Assembly: GCA_018673255.1 (NCBI GenBank)
Contig: JABHDC010000043.1
Coordinates: 1 to 7,328, forward strand
Length of the DNA stretch: 7,328 bases
Source of the DNA: Gemmatimonadota bacterium
GTDB taxonomy: Bacteria > Latescibacterota > UBA2968 > UBA8231
Direction of reading: 5' to 3'
Of this stretch, positions 1 to 5,036 are shown in pieces (positions within the stretch are counted from its first letter, which is position 1; each line of letters starts with the position of its first letter). Under the pieces are notes generated by a model. The model was not told the origin of the DNA. It saw only the letters and a list, made by a program, of their open reading frames with translations, and made no database searches. Both the position numbers and the translations under genes were made by a program.

Positions 1-275
1 ACCAGGTGGGCCGCATGGTGATCATACAGGGGGTCGGGGCCGACGAGGGAGTGAATCATCCCCTGTACCTGGGGCAGACGGAAGGCGTCCCCGAGAGGGG
101 TGTTCTTCGGCCAGGTCTCTTCGAGAGGAGATCCCACGGCCATGTAGCCGCCGAAGGTTGGCATCTCCTGGCGGCAGGCCTCACACAGATCCTTGGGGAT
201 CATGTCATCGAACTTCAGGTAACCGGAGGCGACGAACTGCGCCATCTGCTTCGAATTCAGTAGATGCTCACTCAT
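1..275 (-). CDS. Phytanoyl-CoA dioxygenase (PhyH)-like protein, N-terminal part, cut by window edge
   Basis: Only the first 91 residues are visible; the gene continues past the left edge. The protein begins MSEHLLNSKQMAQFVASGYL and continues with a stretch (about residues 20-40) in which an acidic and hydrophobic segment leads to a short Cys-containing helix. The pattern 'F..GY..F...I' followed by 'L...CR.EM' is the usual opening of PhyH-family Fe(II)/2-oxoglutarate oxygenases, and the visible end reads LVGPDPLYDHHAAHL, a segment seen near the middle of many bacterial members. The iron-binding HxD...H triad would lie beyond the edge, so catalytic competence cannot be judged. The ATG at 275 is preceded by a purine-rich GAGGAA (287-292) that lies inside the last codons of the upstream gene, so the two are probably translationally coupled. 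The family hydroxylates varied small molecules; the substrate here is unknown. Family call by recognition only. Confidence 0.72.
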   Translation of the reverse strand, partial: MSEHLLNSKQMAQFVASGYLKFDDMIPKDLCEACRQEMPTFGGYMAVGSPLEETWPKNTPLGDAFRLPQVQGMIHSLVGPDPLYDHHAAHL

Positions 276-283
276 GTCGTGTG

Positions 284-571
284 CTATTCCTCTTCCTGCA
301 GTTCGTTGAATCGTGACAAGACGGTCTGGTAGGGCAGCGGCCCCAATTCGTACCCGTCCTCGGGGAGCCGGTGCTTGAGCTCTGACATCTGGATCACCTG
401 CCAGCCATCGCGCATGGCTTCCATGGCCGTGCTGTAGGGCGGGTCAGACTCTTCGACCAGATCCTGGATGCGAGTGCCCTTTGAGGCTTCGTAGCGGGCC
501 CAGGCTACGACCTGTGTGTCCAGCGCGGGTGCCGTCTGGAAGAGGACGAGAATGTCTTGTACGGCGGGCAT
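284..571 (-). CDS. Small hypothetical protein between permease and dioxygenase; true start probably upstream
   Basis: I do not recognise this family. From the first in-frame ATG (571) it is 95 residues, soluble, acidic at the C-terminus (ends ELQEEE), with no signal peptide or membrane segment. Reading upstream in the same frame, the codons from about 613 give VISLIFIANDRDRV, a typical first beta strand and turn, and the frame stays open back to the permease stop at 707. No ATG, GTG or TTG occurs in that stretch; the only near-start is a CTG about ten codons further up. So either the start is a rare codon (CTG, or ATC at 610), or the base call is wrong, or the ATG at 571 is used and the extension is chance. 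No Shine-Dalgarno sequence stands out before any of these. The stop is 8 bp before the dioxygenase ATG and the strand is the same, so it belongs to that transcription unit. A real gene is likely; a function is not inferable. Confidence 0.6.
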   Translation of the reverse strand: MPAVQDILVLFQTAPALDTQVVAWARYEASKGTRIQDLVEESDPPYSTAMEAMRDGWQVIQMSELKHRLPEDGYELGPLPYQTVLSRFNELQEEE

Positions 572-706
572 GACGCGGTCTCGATCGTTGGCGATGAAGA
601 TGAGTGAGATGACTTGTCGAGGCGCCAGCCCGCCTGCGGACCGACGCGATGGAAAAAAGTAGCTGAAGGCGATCCTGCGCGCTATCGGGCAGGTTCTGTG
701 GCCGGC

Positions 707-1591
707 TCAGATGACGATCCACACGCCCGCGACGCACAGTCCCATCCCGAGGGCGATCCACCGGGTGATCGGCTCTTTCAGAAACACCGCCGCCATGGCC
801 ATGCCAAACAGGGGCGAACTGGCTGTCAGGGTGACAACCTTGGCGGGGCTCATCTGGGAGATGGCGTAGATGAACAGGTTCGCGCCGACACCCATGCCGA
901 GGATGCCAGTGGAGCCGACGATGAGGAAGCTGCGCCAGCTGATCCCACGCAGTTCCCGGTTGCCCGACGGCAGCACGCGTACGAGGTAGACGAGACCGGC
1001 AATCAGAGGCATGCGAATCGCATTGGTCTGGATGCCGCTGAGGTTCACCGTCGCTGGTTTGAGCAAGGTCGCAGAGAACCCCCACATGACGGCGGCGATG
1101 AGGGCCAGGAAGATCCCGTAGCGCAGGCGCATGGCCGGGTCCTCAGCATCGCCACTGCGAGACAGCACCACGACGCCGAGTGCGACGAACAGGCAACCCA
1201 CCCCCAGAGTGGGCTCAAAGGGTGAATCCAGCAGGAGGGTCTGCCAGAACAGGGTGGTGAGGGGGAAGGTGCCGGTCAGGGCCATCGTCCGAGAGACCCC
1301 AATCTCCTTGATGGCGACCAGGTAGAGTGTATCGCCCAGGGCGATGCCAATGGAGAACGAGAGAAAGAGCAGGCCCCACTCCCGGGCCGGAACGTCGAGG
1401 ACCCCCGACAGGGGCACTGTGTCGAATGGCAGGATCAGCCACATGAGCACACCGGCCAGTCCGCAGCGGATCGTATTCATGGCGGCGGGCGAGACCAGGT
1501 GTGACTGTGTGCGCAGTACCAGACCGTTGAAGGCCCAGAGAAAAGCGCACAACAAAGCGGCCCATTCGGGAGGGGAAGGAAGGCTCAACAT
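707..1591 (-). CDS. EamA/DMT-superfamily ten-helix permease
   Basis: The 294-residue product is almost entirely hydrophobic and forms two homologous halves of about five helices each (roughly residues 9-145 and 158-294), the duplicated EamA architecture of the drug/metabolite transporter superfamily. Helices fall near 9-28, 36-55, 72-88, 100-120, 128-145, 158-178, 188-206, 219-240, 250-270 and 277-294. Each half ends with the family signature of a short charged loop then a glycine-rich last helix; the second reads FLKEPITRWIALGMGLCVAG. Length matches the family norm (about 290-300). It should act in the inner membrane as an importer or exporter of a small metabolite; family membership does not fix substrate or direction. 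The ATG at 1591 is the only reasonable start; no strong ribosome site precedes it. It heads a minus-strand unit with the small protein and the dioxygenase and diverges from the two oxidoreductases, suggesting a shared pathway (inference). Confidence 0.88.
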   Translation of the reverse strand: MLSLPSPPEWAALLCAFLWAFNGLVLRTQSHLVSPAAMNTIRCGLAGVLMWLILPFDTVPLSGVLDVPAREWGLLFLSFSIGIALGDTLYLVAIKEIGVSRTMALTGTFPLTTLFWQTLLLDSPFEPTLGVGCLFVALGVVVLSRSGDAEDPAMRLRYGIFLALIAAVMWGFSATLLKPATVNLSGIQTNAIRMPLIAGLVYLVRVLPSGNRELRGISWRSFLIVGSTGILGMGVGANLFIYAISQMSPAKVVTLTASSPLFGMAMAAVFLKEPITRWIALGMGLCVAGVWIVI

Positions 1592-1686
1592 GGCGGTGAT
1601 CGATGAATGTAGCGAAACTACTGCGGACGGCGGGGCCCAGTGCGGCCTGCAAGGTCCCGCGAAAACCCGAAGGAGTGCCAGCCAAT

Positions 1687-2697
1687 ATGCTGAATATCGG
1701 ATTTATCGCATGCGGTGGGATTGCCCGCCATCACGCCAGCCGGCTCGCCGGTCTGCGCAATGCCCGCATCGTTGCCTGTTCCGATGCCTCCCTGGATGCG
1801 GCCAAGTCCTTTGCCGCCGAATATGGCACTGAAGATGCGGCCGTCTACACCGATTATGGTCGAATGCTCAAGCTCGACCACATCGATGCCGTATGGGTCT
1901 GTACGCCCACATACCTCCACGCTGCGCCGGTCCTGGCGGCGGCCAAGGCGGGTAAGCACATCTTCTGCGAGAAGCCGATGGCGATGAAGCTGACGGATGC
2001 CAAGAAGATGGCCGATGCCGCCGAGAAGGCGGGCGTGAAATTCACCATGGGTTTCGTCCGTCGCTTCTGCCCCCAGTGGGGGAAGATGAAGCAGATCATC
2101 GACGCGGGAACGCTCGGTGGACCCGTGATCTGGCGTTTCGCGGCTGGAGGCAAGCCGCCCCATGCATGGTTCCGCGATGAAACCAAAGGCGGGGGCCCGC
2201 TGCTGGATGGTGCGGTCCACAACTATGATTTCGCCCTGCAGATGTTCGGCAAGGTGACCACTGTGCAGGCGTCCACGCGTCAGTTCGATGACACAAGCGT
2301 TGGTGAGGACACGGGTTCGGCGATTCTCAACTTCGCCAACGGCGCGCAGCACACGCTGATCTGGTCGTGGGGAATGGCCGCTGGTGCGCCGGCTGCCTCG
2401 CTCAACGATCTGATTGGTCCGCTGGGCACGCTGCAATTCGGCATGACGGCAGACGAGGCCCCAAAGGGGTATGACTCCAAGACACACGGTGCCTTCACCT
2501 TCAAGGCGGGTGGCGGCAAGCAGCGAGTCTTCACCTACAAGCTGACGGACATGTTCGTCGAGCAGGCCAAACACGTTGTCGCCCGTTTCGAGAAGGGGCA
2601 GCAACCAGTTACGACCGCCGCCGATGGCATTGCCGCCCTCGATGTGGGTCTGGCTGTCCTCAAGGCCGGTAAGACGCAGCGCACCATCAAGATGTAG
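1687..2697 (+). CDS. Gfo/Idh/MocA family oxidoreductase, first of a pair
   Basis: A 336-residue NAD(P)-dependent dehydrogenase-like protein, normal length for the family. Residues 1-120 form the Rossmann domain, opening with MLNIGFIACGGIARHHASRL, where the glycine-rich turn binds the dinucleotide. The family's conserved EKP follows at residues 95-97 (Lys96 being the catalytic or cofactor-contacting lysine in studied members). The second domain carries LLDGAVHNYD, with Asp174, His178 and Asp181 matching the usual D...H..D active-site helix. No signal peptide, so cytoplasmic. I chose the ATG at 1687 over an in-frame ATG at 1603 because the Rossmann strand begins immediately after it and GAAGGAG (1669-1675) lies 11 bp upstream; the extra 28 residues from 1603 look like noncoding translation. 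The family oxidises or reduces sugars, inositols and similar polyols; the substrate is not evident. Cotranscribed with the next gene. Confidence 0.9.
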   Translation: MLNIGFIACGGIARHHASRLAGLRNARIVACSDASLDAAKSFAAEYGTEDAAVYTDYGRMLKLDHIDAVWVCTPTYLHAAPVLAAAKAGKHIFCEKPMAMKLTDAKKMADAAEKAGVKFTMGFVRRFCPQWGKMKQIIDAGTLGGPVIWRFAAGGKPPHAWFRDETKGGGPLLDGAVHNYDFALQMFGKVTTVQASTRQFDDTSVGEDTGSAILNFANGAQHTLIWSWGMAAGAPAASLNDLIGPLGTLQFGMTADEAPKGYDSKTHGAFTFKAGGGKQRVFTYKLTDMFVEQAKHVVARFEKGQQPVTTAADGIAALDVGLAVLKAGKTQRTIKM

Positions 2698-2710
2698 CTA
2701 AGGGCAAACC

Positions 2711-3850
2711 ATGGATCAGGCCACGTTCGGGATCATCGGCGTCGGCGGGATCGCTCAGTCGCAGCACTTGCCGAATATGACGCGCGCCCCCCACGTGCGC
2801 CTCAAGACGCTGTGCGATCTCAATGAGGATCTGCTGGGGCAGATGCAGCAGAAATACGGGGTCAGTGAGACCACGACCGACTACCAGCAGTTGCTGGCCG
2901 ATGACGAGATCGACGCCGTCGTTGTCGCGACCAAAGAAGATGCACAGGCAGACCTGGCCGCGGCAGCGCTGCGCGCCGGGAAACACGTCTACGTGGAGAA
3001 GCCGCTGGCGGATACGGTGGCGAAGGTCGAGCAGGTTGTGGCGGCGCAGGCGGCGTCTGGCAAATTCGCCGCTGTGGGCTTCAATCGGCGCATGGCCCCG
3101 GCATACCGCAAGGCGATGGAAGTGATCACCGCCGACGGCGGGGCCCGCAACATCCACTACCGTATCAGTGACGAATACTGGAGTTGGGGGGCGAATCTGC
3201 CACCCGGCCACCGGGTGATTCACGAGATCTGCCACATCTTCGATCTGATGCGCTACTTCACGCAGGCCGATCCGATCTCCATCTACTGTGTCGATTCGCG
3301 GCCCGATGACGAGATCTTCGTGATCAAATTCCCAGGCTGTGTTGCCTCGATCACCGATTCAGGCTATGTCACGATGGATCTGCCGAAGGAGAGGCTGGAG
3401 ATCGTGGCCGAACTGGGCGCGGTCGTGGTGGAAGAATTCGTCGAACTGCGAACCTACGGCTACCACGACTTCGATCACATCTATCGCTTTGCCGGCCACT
3501 CCCACCCCGATCGCGACACGACGCACAAGTATCTGCTGCAACAGGGCGGTGCCGAGTCACTGCATGCGCTGCGACGCATGGGCTGGGAACAGCGGGAACG
3601 CTGGAATCGTGAGCAGACAGAAGCGACGGCTCCAGATCGGGCCGAACTGGAGCACTTCCAGCAGGGCGCGCCGCAGTGGAACTACATGGTGAACAAAGGG
3701 TGGCTGCTGGCCATCGATCACTTCGCCGAGTGTGTGCTCAGTGGGGCCACACCACAGCTGGCCAGTGCAGAAGATGGACTCTGGTCGGCGCGCATGACGG
3801 CAGCCGCGATCCAGAGCCGAGAAACGGGTGAGGTCGTCCGCTTCGACTGA
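2711..3850 (+). CDS. Gfo/Idh/MocA family oxidoreductase, second of a pair, with extended C-terminal domain
   Basis: The 379-residue product opens with a Rossmann turn (FGIIGVGGIAQSQHLP, residues 6-21), has EKP at 96-98, and an active-site helix HEICHIFD in which Glu172, His175 and Asp178 fit the family's E..H..D pattern. It is about 40 residues longer than its neighbour. The excess lies around residues 250-325, a histidine- and arginine-rich stretch (His252, 256, 263, 265 and 272) followed by a charged helix, placed between the beta-sheet of the substrate domain and its last helices. The ATG at 2711 is 13 bp after the upstream stop with a weak AAGG before it, so the two genes form an operon. 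The two proteins are clearly different in sequence, so this is not a recent duplication; adjacent dissimilar Gfo/Idh enzymes often act on successive steps or form a heteromer. Substrate unknown. Confidence 0.9.
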   Translation: MDQATFGIIGVGGIAQSQHLPNMTRAPHVRLKTLCDLNEDLLGQMQQKYGVSETTTDYQQLLADDEIDAVVVATKEDAQADLAAAALRAGKHVYVEKPLADTVAKVEQVVAAQAASGKFAAVGFNRRMAPAYRKAMEVITADGGARNIHYRISDEYWSWGANLPPGHRVIHEICHIFDLMRYFTQADPISIYCVDSRPDDEIFVIKFPGCVASITDSGYVTMDLPKERLEIVAELGAVVVEEFVELRTYGYHDFDHIYRFAGHSHPDRDTTHKYLLQQGGAESLHALRRMGWEQRERWNREQTEATAPDRAELEHFQQGAPQWNYMVNKGWLLAIDHFAECVLSGATPQLASAEDGLWSARMTAAAIQSRETGEVVRFD

Positions 3851-3862
3851 TGTCGTCGCTCG

Positions 3863-3883
3863 ACAGCCTCACCCGCTGTTTTT
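3863..3883 (+). terminator. Weak intrinsic terminator candidate after the oxidoreductase pair
   Basis: ACAGC (3863-3867) pairs with GCTGT (3875-3879) around a 7-base loop and runs into five T residues (3879-3883). It sits 13 bp after the second oxidoreductase stop and before the convergent cytochrome gene, where a terminator is expected. The stem is only 5 bp, so it may be weak. No matching T-run exists in the other direction. Confidence 0.4.
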
Positions 3884-3916
3884 CGGATTCGTGCCCGTCT
3901 GCTGCTCTCGTGACTG

Positions 3917-4729
3917 CTACTGATCCAGCGACTGAATGAAGGCGATCAGGTCGGCGATAGCTCCCTCATCTGACAGAGTCGAGGCGATGGCCGCCATCTG
4001 CTGACCTTCCAGGTCGGCTGCGTGGGCGCCACGCAGGCCACCTCTGTAATTGCTGAGCTGCTTGGCCAGATACCAGCCGTGCTGGTGCGACAAGCGTGGA
4101 CCTTTCTGCGCTTCCAGTCCCTCCGCGGACGCTCCGTGACAGGCAGCGCAGATCGCGTAGCCCGCCTGTCCGGCCGTTGCGTTACCCTTCCCCTTGTCTG
4201 GGGCCTTACCGGCATCCAGCGTGGCGATGTAGGCGACCACATCATCGATCGCGCTACCGCGCAGCATACGAGCCATGGGTGCCATCTGCGCGCCTTGCAG
4301 GTCGCTGGGATGAGCGCCACGGACGCCTTCCTTGAATTTCGTCAGCTGTCTCTGCAGATACCACGGTGCCTGACCGGACAGGCGTGGGGCCTTGAATGTC
4401 CGGCCACCCTCGCCCTTGAGACCGTGGCAACCCATGCACATCATGAAGGTCATCCGCCCCTTCTTCGGACTCCCGGGCAGTGCGGCGATCATGGCCGCCT
4501 GCGCGGCGGCGGCCTCCTGCTTGCGCATCTCGACCTTCTGCTGATTCCATGAGGCGAGAAATGCCTCGCGCTCCTGCTGGAGGGCGGCGGTCTGCACTGC
4601 CTTCGTCTCAGCGATGCGCTCGAGTTCAACAGTGGTCTGGGCCTGTGAGAATTCGTGGATGCCGGCGATGACCCCAAGACTGGCGAGGCCGAAGAGGGCG
4701 ACGGGAACGGTATTGCTGACCAGTGACAA
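3917..4729 (-). CDS. Membrane-anchored di-haem cytochrome c (c4/c553-like), probable electron donor to NosZ
   Basis: The 270-residue product has one N-terminal hydrophobic segment (about residues 7-25) that is either an uncleaved anchor or a signal peptide. A charged, Gln/Ala/Glu-rich helical stalk follows (about 28-85), then two cytochrome c domains. Haem sites are CMGCH (98-102) and CAACH (194-198). Each domain repeats the same layout: CxxCHG, PRLS, WYL..QL, RGAH..DL, then a distal-ligand candidate Met149 (or 152) and Met245. The halves are an internal duplication, as in cytochrome c4. The start is a TTG at 4729: an in-frame stop lies just upstream, no ATG or GTG intervenes, and GAGG (4735-4738) sits 5 bp before it. 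It acts on the periplasmic face. It diverges from nosZ across a shared intergenic region, so donating electrons to NosZ is a reasonable inference; delivery from another quinol or cytochrome system is the alternative. Confidence 0.88.
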   Translation of the reverse strand: MSLVSNTVPVALFGLASLGVIAGIHEFSQAQTTVELERIAETKAVQTAALQQEREAFLASWNQQKVEMRKQEAAAAQAAMIAALPGSPKKGRMTFMMCMGCHGLKGEGGRTFKAPRLSGQAPWYLQRQLTKFKEGVRGAHPSDLQGAQMAPMARMLRGSAIDDVVAYIATLDAGKAPDKGKGNATAGQAGYAICAACHGASAEGLEAQKGPRLSHQHGWYLAKQLSNYRGGLRGAHAADLEGQQMAAIASTLSDEGAIADLIAFIQSLDQ

Positions 4730-4828
4730 ATCTGCCTCGTTTCAGAAGGACCGATTGGAACCGCGGGCGTCAGTCCTGAGTGCGGGTATTGACTGAACTT
4801 GAGTATCGGACAAAACTTAAGGAGGGTA

Positions 4829-4858
4829 TTGACCCCCGTCCAAGGTTTAGGTCATATT
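4829..4858 (+). promoter_or_regulatory. Candidate sigma-70-type promoter for nosZ
   Basis: TTGACC (4829-4834) matches five of six -35 consensus bases, and CATATT (4853-4858) matches four of six -10 bases, with an 18 bp spacer. Transcription would begin near 4865, inside the dyad at 4855-4885, which fits repression by a protein bound there. A second TTGAC at 4789-4793 lacks a good -10 partner. Assigned by eye; the consensus may not apply to this organism. Confidence 0.4.
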
Positions 4859-4885
4859 AGGACAAAAGAGTATTCTGTCCGAATA
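4855..4885. promoter_or_regulatory. Operator-like 31 bp dyad upstream of nosZ
   Basis: The left arm TATTAGGACAAAA (4855-4867) and the reverse complement of the right arm, TATTCGGACAGAA (4873-4885), agree at 11 of 13 positions around a 5 bp spacer GAGTA. Such a long, near-perfect and AT-flanked dyad between divergent respiratory genes is most simply a binding site for a dimeric transcription factor. The same half-site, TATCGGACAAAA, recurs alone at 4804-4815. The form (long dyad with CGGACA cores) recalls Rrf2-family sites, but I cannot name the regulator. It does not match FNR/DNR/NNR boxes. A transcribed hairpin is the alternative, but there is no T-run after it. Confidence 0.6.
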
Positions 4886-5036
4886 TGGAAATACGAGGCC
4901 TGACCGTGTCCCCCGGCAGGTCACCAGTCCATGCAGGATGGGGGCAACCCCGGTCCTAAACGAGCCGCCGCTCACCCCGGTGGCTGCAAGTATGAGGACC
5001 CACACACCACCACAAGCAGGTAGAGAGGGCAGCAGC

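Larger units (their letters stand above)
4730..5036. promoter_or_regulatory. Divergent cytochrome c / nosZ intergenic region
   Basis: This 307 bp stretch holds no convincing gene and separates two divergent starts. From left to right it contains the GAGG ribosome site of the cytochrome (4735-4738), a direct repeat of GGGTATTGAC at 4784-4793 and 4824-4833 (exactly 40 bp apart), a half-site TATCGGACAAAA at 4804-4815, and the large dyad at 4855-4885 listed separately. The part from 4890 to 5020 is more GC-rich and would be a nosZ leader of roughly 170 bases. It contains a short inverted repeat TGACC/GGTCA (4901-4905 and 4919-4923). The nosZ ribosome site is GAGAGG near 5023-5029. No classic FNR box (TTGAT-N4-ATCAA) is present. 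Confidence 0.75.

Noticed and set aside
6..263. Open plus-strand frame of 85 codons at the left edge
   Set aside because: It is antisense to the dioxygenase frame, which has a recognisable family pattern and ribosome site; the plus-strand product resembles nothing.
1609..1621. Small inverted repeat GTAG-N5-CTAC in the divergent gap upstream of the first oxidoreductase
   Set aside because: Only 4 bp arms; expected by chance and not supported by a nearby promoter.
1618..2604. Long minus-strand open frame (328 codons) opposite the first oxidoreductase
   Set aside because: Typical antisense frame of GC-rich coding DNA; the plus-strand product has clear Gfo/Idh motifs and this one has none.
4931..5023. 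30-codon frame (MQDGGNPGPK...) ending 13 bp before the nosZ ATG, possible leader peptide
   Set aside because: Weak ribosome site, low-complexity composition and no attenuator-like hairpins that would give it a role.
4938..5036. In-frame upstream extension of nosZ by 33 codons
   Set aside because: It would bury the Tat signal, has no ribosome site, and a good one lies 7 bp before the ATG at 5037.
4730..5036. FNR/CRP-type box for anaerobic control
   Set aside because: No TTGAT-N4-ATCAA or TGTGA-N6-TCACA-like sequence was found by eye.
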